A DNA stretch of 7,394 nucleotides, taken from assembly GCA_014762585.1 (NCBI GenBank), contig JABURN010000195.1, forward strand, positions 1 to 7,394, read 5' to 3'. A program made the translations under genes and the position numbers. This DNA is from Methylophaga sp. (GTDB taxonomy: Bacteria > Pseudomonadota > Gammaproteobacteria > Nitrosococcales > Methylophagaceae). Below the pieces are notes generated by a model. The model saw nothing but the letters and a program-made list of their open reading frames with translations, had not been told where the DNA came from and searched no databases. This document shows, piece after piece, positions 1 through 6,702 of this stretch (its first letter is position 1; every line of letters starts with the position of its first letter).

Positions 1-846
1 AATATGCCTGTGCGCATAGATGTGACTCCAGCTCACAAATTCACTGAACTCTTCACGGGTCACCACTGCCGAGGCAGCAAACAGTTGGGCCACACTTTCC
101 TGGATCAACTCTTCCGAGCGCAGCGCGACGCGGAACAAGGTCCCGACTTCCAGCGTGCGTATATTGAAACGGTCATCCAGCTGACGGTTTTCAAACTGCT
201 TGATTTCATAAGTCAGTGCCACGATGATCAGCAGAGATACCGTGACCTGAATGCTCATCAACCAACGTCTACTGCGCCAGATTCTGTCTGGCTGACCACA
301 GAAACTCATTACCAGCGGCAAAGCGATCAGAATCCCCATTGAATCGCCTGCCCACCATCCGGCCCAGTTAGACAGGAAGGTTTCCCCTCCATCCTGATGC
401 AGTGATAAAGCGGTGACACTAAGGGTAGCGCTAATCAAACAAATCAGCGGTACAGAAACAATAAAGCGTAATATTTCGCGCTCGTGACTGAGGGTAAATT
501 CAGCACTGACAAAACGCCTCATCACCTTGCTGCCAATCATTGCCTGCAGACTGGATGCAACAGCGATCACCAGCGGCAACAGCTGTCCCGCCGGACTCAG
601 CACATTCTGACTCTGAGTGAAGAAAAGATTCAGCAGGTAGGCACCCAGAAAAATACCCGGGACAACCTGATGCAGGCGATAAGTCAAACAGGCAGCTAAT
701 GCAACACCGGCAGGGAAAAAGATCACAGCGGTAAAGGCATTGATAGCGGAAATCTGCAGGCTGAGCCAGCCACTCGCCATATAGAGAAGCAGAACAACCA
801 GATTAACGGTCAGTGCGCTGACTAAATCGCGCTTCAAAAACAACAC
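1..846 (-). CDS. MASE1-CHASE membrane sensor protein, N-terminal part (truncated by window edge)
   Basis: The frame stays open from a GTG at 846-844 to the left edge, giving 282 residues and no stop. Residues 10-215 are very hydrophobic and carry MASE1 hallmarks: FFPAGVALA (43-51), PGIFLGAYLLN (63-73) and WWAGDSMGILIALP (164-177). After a last membrane segment (about 198-213) a CHASE-like extracytoplasmic domain begins, with FENR (218-221) and LFAASAVVTREEF (255-267). In known families MASE1-CHASE input modules precede GGDEF, EAL or histidine kinase domains; the output domain lies outside this window, so the activity is unknown. The GTG start is chosen because GGAGAAG lies at 850-856 on the minus strand, the next in-frame upstream codons hit a TAG, and the frame of the nearby ATG stops at once. 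The gene is divergent from the ffs-dnaX array. The ligand is unknown. Confidence 0.85.
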   Translation of the reverse strand, partial: MLFLKRDLVSALTVNLVVLLLYMASGWLSLQISAINAFTAVIFFPAGVALAACLTYRLHQVVPGIFLGAYLLNLFFTQSQNVLSPAGQLLPLVIAVASSLQAMIGSKVMRRFVSAEFTLSHEREILRFIVSVPLICLISATLSVTALSLHQDGGETFLSNWAGWWAGDSMGILIALPLVMSFCGQPDRIWRSRRWLMSIQVTVSLLIIVALTYEIKQFENRQLDDRFNIRTLEVGTLFRVALRSEELIQESVAQLFAASAVVTREEFSEFVSWSHIYAHRHI

Positions 847-922
847 GCTCTTCTCCGCATCAGTCGATGACCTTCCCTTTCGCTATGCGACAATGCCGCG
901 ATTCTAATGACTAAACAGGCCC

Positions 923-928
923 ATTATA
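923..928 (-). promoter_or_regulatory. Candidate -10 box for the MASE1-CHASE gene
   Basis: The minus strand reads TATAAT, a perfect sigma-70 -10 hexamer, about 77 bases before the GTG start. Transcription would begin near 916 and leave a leader of roughly 70 bases. No good -35 hexamer sits at 16-18 bases; the nearest TTGATG is 23 bases upstream, too far. The promoter may be weak or activator-dependent. The call rests on the -10 match and its position only. Confidence 0.4.
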
Positions 929-956
929 GCTATCGGCAGCAATCTGTGACTCATCA

Positions 957-997
957 ACTTTTTTGTCAGTCGGTGCGATACTGTTGCGCAAAAAAGT
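957..997. repeat. Perfect 9-bp A-tract inverted repeat in the divergent intergenic region
   Basis: ACTTTTTTG (957-965) and CAAAAAAGT (989-997) are perfect inverted copies separated by 23 bases. Each contains a run of six A or T, and the two run centres are 31 bases apart, close to three helical turns. It lies between the minus-strand sensor gene and ffs. It is not followed by a T-run outside the arms in the way an intrinsic terminator would be. Curved DNA or a dimeric protein site upstream of ffs is possible, but that is inference. Confidence 0.55.
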
Positions 998-1079
998 CAT
1001 AGACTTCGTATCGTAGCAATCAACAGAAAGCTAAGTGCTTGTTTATTCTGTACTGGCGACTCGAATTACAATCCGGTGA

Positions 1080-1108
1080 TGGAAAAACTGACATTTAGGG
1101 CATAGAAT
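1080..1108 (+). promoter_or_regulatory. Weak candidate sigma-70 promoter for ffs (and perhaps dnaX)
   Basis: TGGAAA (1080-1085, 4 of 6 to TTGACA), a 17-base spacer and TAGAAT (1103-1108, 5 of 6 to TATAAT) would start transcription near 1115, a few bases before the SRP RNA. 4.5S RNA precursors in Escherichia coli carry a short 5' leader removed by RNase P, so a start slightly upstream of 1121 fits. Another -10-like TACAAT lies at 1067-1072 without a clear -35. The -35 is poor for a gene expected to be highly expressed, so confidence is low. Confidence 0.3.
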
Positions 1109-1121
1109 AGGCTGTTCTATG
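1101..1121 (+). repeat. 7-bp inverted repeat abutting the 5' end of the SRP RNA
   Basis: CATAGAA (1101-1107) and TTCTATG (1115-1121) pair perfectly around a 7-base loop. The left arm overlaps the candidate -10 box and the right arm ends on the first base of the SRP RNA. It could be a repressor-type operator, or, if transcription starts further upstream, a leader hairpin next to the RNase P cleavage point. Chance occurrence cannot be excluded for a repeat this short. Confidence 0.4.
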
Positions 1122-1235
1122 GTGGCCTGCATCGGTCTCCTCGCGACGATATGTTGGTCAACCCGTCAGGCCCGGAAGGGAGCAGCGGAGCCTTCGGACT
1201 CGGGCGCCGAGATCCGGCTGGTGTGGGTCACCACC
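1121..1235 (+). ncRNA. ffs: Signal recognition particle 4.5S RNA
   Basis: This is the RNA of the signal recognition particle, which binds Ffh and targets nascent membrane proteins to FtsY and the translocon. The conserved domain IV is visible at about 1165-1187: GTCAGG, a stem closed by the GGAA tetraloop, then the AGCAG internal loop that contacts the Ffh M domain. The ends form a closing helix in which 1121-1133 pairs over 13 positions (allowing G-U) with 1220-1232. A second helix pairs GGTCTC (1133-1138 region) with GAGATC (1210-1215). The length of about 112-115 nt matches the E. coli 4.5S RNA (114 nt), not the long Alu-containing type. The 3' tail CACCACCC resembles that of the family; the exact 3' end is uncertain by a few bases. 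dnaX starts only about 28 bases later and no terminator lies between. Confidence 0.95.
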
Positions 1236-1263
1236 CTTATTGGACAAGGTCAACGTATAGCTG

Positions 1264-3078
1264 ATGAGTTATCTGGTTCTGGCCCGCAAGTGGCGACCTA
1301 AATCCTTTGCGGAAGTCGTGGGGCAGCAACATGTGTTGCGTGCCCTGATCAACGGCCTCGATCAGAACCGTCTGCATCATGCTTTCCTGTTCTCCGGCAC
1401 CCGCGGCGTCGGTAAAACCACCCTGGCACGCATTCTTGCCAAGTCGCTGAACTGTGAACAGGGCATCAGTTCCACTCCCTGCGGTGAATGCCCGAGCTGT
1501 ACCGAAGTCGATAACGGCCGTTTTGTCGATCTGATAGAAGTCGATGCCGCCTCACGCACCAAGGTCGATGATACCCGTGAATTACTGGATAACGTGCAAT
1601 ACGCGCCCAGCCGGGGCCGTTACAAGGTTTACCTGATCGACGAAGTGCACATGCTGTCCACCAGCAGTTTCAATGCCCTTCTGAAAACCCTGGAAGAACC
1701 TCCACCTCACGTTAAATTCCTGTTTGCTACGACTGATCCGCAGAAACTGCCGGTGACCATCCTGTCACGCTGCCTGCAATTTAATTTGCGGCGTCTGGAA
1801 TTAACACAAATCAGTGAACATCTGGCTTTTATTCTGCAGCAGGAGCAGATCCAGTTTGAAACCGAAGCATTGACACAACTTGCCCGCGCCGCCGATGGCA
1901 GCATGCGGGATGCGTTGAGTTTGCTGGATCAGGCTATCGCCTTTGGCGGCGGAGAAGTCAGCAGTGACACCGTTTTCCAGATGCTGGGCAGCATCAGTCA
2001 GGATCAACTCACGACTCTGCTGCAGGCATTACTGGCTCAGGATGGCAAAGCATTGCTGGCACAATCCGCTGAACTGGCCGCGCTGGGGCGTGATTTTGCC
2101 GTGGTGTTTGACATGTTGCTGAGTGCATTGCAGCAAATCGCCACCTTGCAACTGGTTCCGGATATGGACTTGCCCGAGTCACTGTCACCCCAGCTGGCTG
2201 AGCTGGCCAGAGATTTCGATCCGGAAACGATTCAACTGCTTTATCAGATTGCGCTGAATGGCAAACGAGATCTGTCATGGGCGGCCGACCCGCAAAGCGG
2301 CTTTGATATGACGCTGCTCAGAATGCTGAGCTTTCAGCCGCAGACGCCGCCAGAACCGGATACAGGAGACCAGGCGCTAAAAAAGTCGCCCTCGCCCAGT
2401 AAACCGGCCGTGACTTCACCGCCGGTGGAATCGGCCGTGTCTCCCGAAGCCGGTCCGACATCAGCCAGACAAGCCCTGAAACAGGCAGTCTCCAGTCAGG
2501 AAGATGAGACCTCATCATCGCCGCAAATGCTTAGCCCTGCTATTGAGCCCAGAGCCGAACCTGTACACGAGCCAGTCCGTCCCTCCCCACTTGCTGCGAA
2601 TGCAACGCAGCCGGAACCCGCTGTTGAACCGGCATCAGTTGCAGAGGTCGAGACCATTACCCCTGAGACCTTGATTTCAGTCGATTTATCACCGGCCAAC
2701 TGGACCCAGATCATCGCCGAGCTGAAACTGTCTGCCCTGACCCGTCAGCTTGCTGAGAACAGTGCCCTGATCCGCACCGAGCAACAGGCTGTGCACTTGT
2801 CGCTGTCATCTGAACTCGGACATCTTGCCACTGACAAATCCAAGCAACGCCTGCAGGCGGCCCTGTCCAAAAAACTGGGGCAGGAACTCAAGCTGGTGTT
2901 TGCCGATCCAACAGACAATGCGCAAGCCGGTCCGACTCTGGCCGTTGAACGTGCCGAGCAGGCCGCTGAGAAACAGCAACGGGCCATTGAGGCGATTCAT
3001 AATGATCCTGCAGTGGAAATCATCAAAAATACCTTTAATGCCCGTATAATTGAGCAAACAATCAAACCAGTCGATTAA
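1264..3078 (+). CDS. dnaX: DNA polymerase III subunit tau (and, by frameshift, gamma)
   Basis: Clamp-loader ATPase of the DNA polymerase III holoenzyme: it opens the beta clamp, loads it at primed sites, and as tau ties the polymerase to the DnaB helicase. The AAA+ module shows Walker A GTRGVGKT (45-52), a zinc-binding set C64, C73, C76, C79, Walker B VYLIDEVH (122-129), sensor-1 region [10 protein letters not shown] (154-163), the SRC motif (168-170) and GSMRDAL sensor 2 (212-218). Domain III ends near [10 protein letters not shown] (350-359). A Pro/Ala/Ser/Glu-rich linker (about 360-474) follows, then a tau-type domain V (about 475-604), which in E. coli binds the alpha polymerase subunit. 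At 604 residues it is slightly shorter than E. coli tau (643). The start [12 protein letters not shown] is the family-typical N-terminus. The ribosome site is weak (AAGGT 13 bases upstream). An internal frameshift signal is listed separately. Confidence 0.98.
   Translation: MSYLVLARKWRPKSFAEVVGQQHVLRALINGLDQNRLHHAFLFSGTRGVGKTTLARILAKSLNCEQGISSTPCGECPSCTEVDNGRFVDLIEVDAASRTKVDDTRELLDNVQYAPSRGRYKVYLIDEVHMLSTSSFNALLKTLEEPPPHVKFLFATTDPQKLPVTILSRCLQFNLRRLELTQISEHLAFILQQEQIQFETEALTQLARAADGSMRDALSLLDQAIAFGGGEVSSDTVFQMLGSISQDQLTTLLQALLAQDGKALLAQSAELAALGRDFAVVFDMLLSALQQIATLQLVPDMDLPESLSPQLAELARDFDPETIQLLYQIALNGKRDLSWAADPQSGFDMTLLRMLSFQPQTPPEPDTGDQALKKSPSPSKPAVTSPPVESAVSPEAGPTSARQALKQAVSSQEDETSSSPQMLSPAIEPRAEPVHEPVRPSPLAANATQPEPAVEPASVAEVETITPETLISVDLSPANWTQIIAELKLSALTRQLAENSALIRTEQQAVHLSLSSELGHLATDKSKQRLQAALSKKLGQELKLVFADPTDNAQAGPTLAVERAEQAAEKQQRAIEAIHNDPAVEIIKNTFNARIIEQTIKPVD
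2364..2426 (+). promoter_or_regulatory. dnaX: Predicted programmed -1 ribosomal frameshift signal in dnaX (tau/gamma switch)
   Basis: Codons 372-374 read CTA AAA AAG, which contains the heptamer A-AAA-AAG (2379-2385) in the correct phase; this is the same heptamer used by E. coli dnaX. AGGAGA (2364-2369) lies about ten bases upstream, matching the position of the stimulatory internal Shine-Dalgarno in E. coli. After a -1 slip the ribosome reads GTC GCC CTC GCC CAG and stops at TAA (2400-2402). The product would be 379 residues: domains I-III plus the tail VALAQ. A stem-loop follows directly: ACCGGC (2403-2408) pairs with GCCGGT (2421-2426), then a C-C mismatch, then GTG/CAC around ACTT. This hairpin starts 17 bases after the heptamer, further than in E. 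coli, so its stimulating effect is less certain. A competing GCCGGT occurs at 2449-2454. Confidence 0.78.
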
Positions 3079-3092
3079 CAAGAGGAATTGCC

Positions 3093-3401
3093 ATGAAAGG
3101 TGGATTAGGCAACCTGATGAAGCAGGCCCAGCAAATGCAGGCCAATATGGAAAAAGCCCAGCAGGAACTGGCGCAGATGGAAGTCGTCGGTCAGGCAGGC
3201 GGCGGCATGGTCAAGGTGACGATGACCGGTAAACACGATGTCAAACGTATCGAAATCGAAGACGCGCTGTACCAGGATGATAAAGAAATGCTGGAAGATC
3301 TGATCGCGGCGGCAGTCAATGATGCCAACCGCCAGGTGGAAAAAACCACTCAGGATCGGATGGCGGGCATGATGCCACCCGGCATGAAAATGCCATTTTA
3401 A
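3093..3401 (+). CDS. ybaB: YbaB/EbfC family nucleoid-associated protein
   Basis: Small DNA-binding protein of the YbaB/EbfC family, which forms dimers and coats or bends DNA with little sequence specificity. The 102 residues show the family pattern: an N-terminal Gln/Met-rich helix ([21 protein letters not shown], about 5-26), a central beta part with [20 protein letters not shown] (36-55), an acidic [15 protein letters not shown] stretch (57-71), a second long helix, and the typical C-terminal end in which Gly, Met and Pro predominate. E. coli YbaB is 109 residues. A strong ribosome site, AGAGGAA (3081-3087), lies six bases before the ATG, the best in the array. It sits 14 bases after dnaX and 9 before recR, the usual dnaX-ybaB-recR order, and is probably co-transcribed with both. 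Confidence 0.97.
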   Translation: MKGGLGNLMKQAQQMQANMEKAQQELAQMEVVGQAGGGMVKVTMTGKHDVKRIEIEDALYQDDKEMLEDLIAAAVNDANRQVEKTTQDRMAGMMPPGMKMPF

Positions 3402-3410
3402 GATCGCGTT

Positions 3411-4010
3411 ATGGCGAGTCTCGGTTCCAGTATTGATGAGCTGATTCAGGCCCTGCGCTGCTTGCCCGGTGTGGGTCCGAAATCGGCCCAGCGTATGACC
3501 TTCAATCTGCTGGAGCGTAATCGCGATGGCGCTGAGCGGCTGGCTAAATCCCTGCAGGATGCACTCAGCAATGTGCGTCATTGCCAGCGCTGCCGGATTT
3601 TGTGCGAAAGCGATGTCTGTGTTCGTTGCCGGGATGAGCGACGCCAACAGGATACGATTTGCGTCGTGGAAATGCCCAGTGACGTTCTCGCTATCGAGCA
3701 GGCCACGCATTATCAGGGGCAATATTTTGTCCTGTCAGGACACCTTTCACCGCTGGATGGCATTGGTCCCGAAGCATTAGGCATTCCCAGACTGGCTGAA
3801 TGGCTGGATGAAGGTCAGATCGATGAGCTGATCCTCGCCACCAACCCGACCGTGGAAGGTGAAGCTACTGCCCATTACATCAGTGAACTGGCCCGCGCTC
3901 GTCAGGTTAAAGTAACTCGACTGGCTCACGGAATTCCATTAGGCGGAGAGCTGGAGTTTATCGACAGTGGTACACTGTCCCATGCGTTCTCAGGTCGCGA
4001 ATCGATTTGA
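3411..4010 (+). CDS. recR: Recombination mediator protein RecR
   Basis: RecR works with RecO (and RecF) to load RecA on SSB-coated single-stranded gaps. It has 199 residues, near the E. coli length (201). Domains in order: helix-hairpin-helix with [15 protein letters not shown] (15-29), a four-cysteine zinc finger with C58, C61, C70 and C73 (C65 lies between), a Toprim domain from about 83 with E87 in VVEMPSDV and [16 protein letters not shown] (138-153), and the C-terminal [19 protein letters not shown] segment (171-189) bearing the conserved Walker-B-like tail. No clear Shine-Dalgarno precedes the ATG. The start is 9 bases after the ybaB stop and in the same frame as it, so no upstream start is possible and translation is probably coupled to ybaB. 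Confidence 0.98.
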   Translation: MASLGSSIDELIQALRCLPGVGPKSAQRMTFNLLERNRDGAERLAKSLQDALSNVRHCQRCRILCESDVCVRCRDERRQQDTICVVEMPSDVLAIEQATHYQGQYFVLSGHLSPLDGIGPEALGIPRLAEWLDEGQIDELILATNPTVEGEATAHYISELARARQVKVTRLAHGIPLGGELEFIDSGTLSHAFSGRESI

Positions 4011-4039
4011 GGTTACCTGTTTAAAGAGAGCATCCGCCT

Positions 4040-5221
4040 ATGGCCCAACAAGCTGCGCCTTTTGAGTTGCTTAAAGCTTTCTCCGGCGTCATTCACCGTC
4101 AGCCCTTGTTTATTCCAAACCGGCTTGATGTCGACAGCTATCACCTCTCTTTTCTCGGCCTTGATGGCAACAAATTAGACGATGATTTACCGGTGCCCGA
4201 CTTCATCGAGCAGCTGCCCAGCATACTGCAGGCTATCAGTCATCGGCAAAAGGCTCTGCTGACTATTCCCGAATCCTGGCAAAATGCCCTGCTCAACCTG
4301 CCTAATATTGGCATGTCTCTAACACTCGACATCAATGGGTCGGAGCTACCTCAGTTCAATAATCAGGCTTTCAGCTTCGCCGGTCATGCGGGCACAAATA
4401 CAGAACGGCGAACCCAGACATTGCTGATCGACCTGGATCAATTCCAACCCCAGTATCTGTCAGAATTTTTACCGCAATGGCGTCAACGGCACAGTGTTTT
4501 ATGCGCGACAAACGTCAATGCCGGTGCCCAGTATCAGTTCTGTAAAAGCCACGACGTCGATTTATTGCAGGGCTTTTTCTACACTTTGCCTGAAGCCGGC
4601 GATAACAAGACCATTGGTCCCTCACAGCAGACCCTGATGGAACTGCTGGTGAAATTGCAGGAACCGGATGTCGAGCCTGATGATCTGGCGGCGACCATCA
4701 ATCAGGATGTCAGCCTGAGCTACAAACTGCTTCGCCTCATCAATTCGGCGTTCTTCGGGCTACCGCGTGAAGTCAACAGCACCAAACAGGCAGTGATGAT
4801 GCTGGGCATCAACAAGGTTAAAACCTGGGCCAGTCTGCTGTGCCTGTCCGGCATGGACGACAAACCCAATGAGCTGCGCAGTGTCGCGATGATACGGGCA
4901 CGTATGTGTGAACTGCTGGCTAAATATTACAAAGGTCAGTCTGATACCTTTTTTGCCGCTGGCCTGTTTTCGACACTGGATGCCCTCATGGACCGGCCGA
5001 TGACGCAAATCATTGAACGGCTGCCGCTCTCTGTCGAACTTAAAACCGCACTGATTGAGCAAAAAGGTCCGGCAGGATTTGCGCTGCATGACACGCTGGA
5101 ATATGAGCGCGGACAGTGGCAGGCGTTGCAGCACTCGCCTATCCCTAAAGAAGTACTGGTCAGAACCTATCTGGATTCAATAAACTGGGCTAGAGAACTG
5201 AACTTACAACTGCAAGATTGA
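4040..5221 (+). CDS. Degenerate-EAL / HDOD domain signalling protein (YuxH-like)
   Basis: The 393 residues have the two-part layout of the EAL-HDOD (YuxH/COG3434-type) family. The N-terminal half (about 18-190) still resembles an EAL fold at HRQPLFIPNRLDVDSYHLSF (19-38) and LLQGFFYTLPE (175-185). The glutamate of the E-x-L signature is His here, and no DDFG-type motif is present, so c-di-GMP hydrolysis is very unlikely. The C-terminal half is a good HDOD domain: LLVKLQEPDVEPDDLAATI (202-220), SLSYKLLRLINSAFFG (225-240), then VMMLGINKVKTWASLLCLS (252-270). HDOD domains lack the HD metal ligands and are thought to mediate protein contacts or regulation. The start has AAAGAGAG (4023-4030) about nine bases upstream. 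It lies 29 bases after recR and 4 before aat, so it is probably in the same operon. The specific function is unknown. Confidence 0.9.
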   Translation: MAQQAAPFELLKAFSGVIHRQPLFIPNRLDVDSYHLSFLGLDGNKLDDDLPVPDFIEQLPSILQAISHRQKALLTIPESWQNALLNLPNIGMSLTLDINGSELPQFNNQAFSFAGHAGTNTERRTQTLLIDLDQFQPQYLSEFLPQWRQRHSVLCATNVNAGAQYQFCKSHDVDLLQGFFYTLPEAGDNKTIGPSQQTLMELLVKLQEPDVEPDDLAATINQDVSLSYKLLRLINSAFFGLPREVNSTKQAVMMLGINKVKTWASLLCLSGMDDKPNELRSVAMIRARMCELLAKYYKGQSDTFFAAGLFSTLDALMDRPMTQIIERLPLSVELKTALIEQKGPAGFALHDTLEYERGQWQALQHSPIPKEVLVRTYLDSINWARELNLQLQD

Positions 5222-5225
5222 TTTT

Positions 5226-5948
5226 ATGTCTATCACTTGGTTAGCGGCCACATCACAAAGTCGCTTTCCGCCAGTTGAACAGGCGACTGAGCATGGTTTA
5301 CTGGCTGCTGGTGGCGATCTGTCTGCCGAACGGCTGCTGGATGCCTATAAGCACGGTATTTTCCCCTGGTTCAATAAAAACGATCCGATTCTGTGGTGGT
5401 GTCCCGATCCCCGTATGGTGTTGTTCACCGACAGGGTGCATATCAGCAAAAGCCTCAAGCGGCAGCTACGAAAACAGGAGATTAGTGTCACTTTCGATCA
5501 GGCTTTCGAGCGCGTCATGCATGCCTGCTCAGCGCCCAGGGCCAATCAACCCACCGATCCCGATAACCGGACCTGGATTCATGAAGAAATGATTAAGGCC
5601 TATAACGAACTGCATGCGCTGGGTTATGCGCACAGTGTCGAATGCTGGCAACAAAACCGACTGGTGGGTGGTCTCTATGGTGTGGCAATCGGTAAAGCTT
5701 TTTTTGGAGAATCCATGTTCAGTTTTGTCACTGACAGCTCCAAAATTGCGCTGGTCGCTTTGTGTCAGCAACTCGCGCGTTGGGACATGCCACTGATCGA
5801 TTGCCAGATATATTCCGACCACCTGGCTCGGATGGGGGCTGAAGAAATACCGCGGCAACAATTCATCGGTCAGCTTCAGCAGCTTTGTCACCAGCCCGGG
5901 GTCAGTCCGCCCTGGAAAATTGATCCGGATCTGCCGTTAAGCTTATGA
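5226..5948 (+). CDS. aat: Leucyl/phenylalanyl-tRNA--protein transferase
   Basis: Aat transfers Leu or Phe from aminoacyl-tRNA to proteins with N-terminal Arg or Lys, creating an N-degron read by ClpS and degraded by ClpAP in the cytosol. The 240 residues (E. coli 234) match end to end: GLLAAGGDLS (24-33), YKHGIFPWF (41-49), ILWWCPDPRMVLF (55-67), RTWI (115-118), GYAHSVECW (133-141), LVGGLYGVAIG (146-156) and FFGESMFS (159-166). E162 and D192/Q194 in IDCQ correspond to the catalytic-site residues E156, D186 and Q188 of E. coli. The HDOD gene stop lies only four bases upstream and no Shine-Dalgarno is visible, so translation is probably coupled. The 3' end overlaps bpt by four bases (ATGA). Confidence 0.98.
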   Translation: MSITWLAATSQSRFPPVEQATEHGLLAAGGDLSAERLLDAYKHGIFPWFNKNDPILWWCPDPRMVLFTDRVHISKSLKRQLRKQEISVTFDQAFERVMHACSAPRANQPTDPDNRTWIHEEMIKAYNELHALGYAHSVECWQQNRLVGGLYGVAIGKAFFGESMFSFVTDSSKIALVALCQQLARWDMPLIDCQIYSDHLARMGAEEIPRQQFIGQLQQLCHQPGVSPPWKIDPDLPLSL

Positions 5949-6649
5949 GTCTCGACTTCTATCAGGATCAACCACACGCCTGCTCCTACCTGGAAGGGAG
6001 ACGGGCAAGAAACATCTATCCTGATCCTAATAAACCAGCGAGCAAAGAGCTCTACAGCCATCTGATTCAGCATGGTTTTCGCCGTAGCGGTGATCATATC
6101 TACCGGCCTTTCTGCCCGGACTGTGAAGCCTGTGTACCGGTCAGAATTGATCTCAGACAGTTCAAACCCAACCGCAGCCAGCGGCGTTGCCTCAAACAGA
6201 ATCAGGATATTGAAATGCGGGTGCGTCCGGCTGAGTTCAATTATGAGCATTTCGAACTCTACCGCCGTTATCTGTCAGGCCGGCATCCGGGCGGCGGCAT
6301 GGATAACCCCAGCAGTGACAGCTATATCAATTTCCTGACCAGCAGCTGGTGCGATACGGCATTTATCGAATTCCGTCTCGGCGAGAAACTGGTCGCCGTC
6401 GCAGTGACGGATTTCATCAATGACGGTGCCTCGGCTTTCTATACCTTTTTTGAACCGGAACTGCCCAAGCGGGGACTGGGTACCTTCGCGATTCTTAAGC
6501 AGATAGAACTGGCCAGAAACTATGGTTTGTCATGGCTTTACTTGGGTTACTGGATCGAGGAAAGCCCCAAAATGCGCTACAAAACACGCTTTTCCGCACT
6601 TGAAGCCTATCAGTCCAGTTGGCGTAAATTAGATAAAAGCTTTGAATAA
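5945..6649 (+). CDS. bpt: Aspartate/glutamate leucyltransferase (bacterial Ate1-family protein)
   Basis: Ate1-family transferase. Bacterial members (Bpt, studied in Vibrio vulnificus) attach Leu to N-terminal Asp or Glu, so Bpt and Aat together widen the set of ClpS/ClpAP substrates. It is often annotated as arginyltransferase (ate), but the bacterial clade uses leucyl-tRNA. The 234 residues show the N-terminal CSYLEGRRARNIYPDP (13-28), a cysteine cluster C57, C60, C63 in FCPDCEACVPVRI, the HPGGGMD segment (114-120), the GNAT-like core LVAVAVTDFINDGASAFYTFF (149-169) and YLGYWIEESPKMRYKTRF (199-216). The ATG overlaps the aat stop as ATGA, a classic coupling arrangement. The aat-bpt pairing itself supports a joint N-degron role. 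Confidence 0.95.
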   Translation: MSLDFYQDQPHACSYLEGRRARNIYPDPNKPASKELYSHLIQHGFRRSGDHIYRPFCPDCEACVPVRIDLRQFKPNRSQRRCLKQNQDIEMRVRPAEFNYEHFELYRRYLSGRHPGGGMDNPSSDSYINFLTSSWCDTAFIEFRLGEKLVAVAVTDFINDGASAFYTFFEPELPKRGLGTFAILKQIELARNYGLSWLYLGYWIEESPKMRYKTRFSALEAYQSSWRKLDKSFE

Positions 6650-6670
6650 TCAGTGATATTACGGCAAAAT
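6642..6670 (+). promoter_or_regulatory. Candidate promoter for infA
   Basis: TTGAAT (6642-6647, 4 of 6) overlaps the bpt stop codon, and CAAAAT (6665-6670, 4 of 6) follows after exactly 17 bases. Transcription would start near 6677, leaving a leader of about 26 bases. The 53-base gap before infA is the longest between coding genes of the array, and infA is expected to need higher expression than its upstream neighbours. Both hexamers are imperfect. Confidence 0.35.
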
Positions 6671-6702
6671 GATCTTTTTAACCCCAAGGTTCATGAGAGT
6701 TT

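Noticed and set aside
4..699. Plus-strand open frames of 112 and 71 codons in the left part
   Set aside because: They are antisense to the MASE1-CHASE gene, whose minus-strand frame has clear domain motifs and continues through both.
847..1120. Search for a tRNA or small protein gene in the intergenic region
   Set aside because: No cloverleaf with T-loop and acceptor pairing could be built, and no open frame with a ribosome site is present; only the promoter-like and repeat elements listed were seen.
1119..1301. 60-codon open frame on the plus strand covering the SRP RNA
   Set aside because: The stretch is a structured RNA with paired ends and a conserved domain IV; the reading frame is incidental and runs out of frame into dnaX.
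2325..2690. Low-complexity Pro/Ala/Ser/Glu-rich stretch in dnaX considered as a sign of sequence error, frameshift mutation or fusion
   Set aside because: Linkers between domains III and V of tau are normally low in conservation and Pro/Ala-rich, and the frame resumes into a proper domain V.
3105..3722. 205-codon open frame on the minus strand, opposite ybaB and recR
   Set aside because: It lies wholly antisense to two strongly conserved genes, is rich in His, Leu and Gln as expected from reversed codons, matches no family I recognise, and has no sensible ribosome site.
4760..5134. 124-codon minus-strand frame opposite the HDOD domain
   Set aside because: The plus-strand HDOD reading has recognisable motifs throughout; the antisense frame has none.
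5888..6250. 120-codon minus-strand frame opposite the aat/bpt junction
   Set aside because: Both plus-strand proteins are conserved full length here, including the ATGA overlap; the antisense frame is a shadow.
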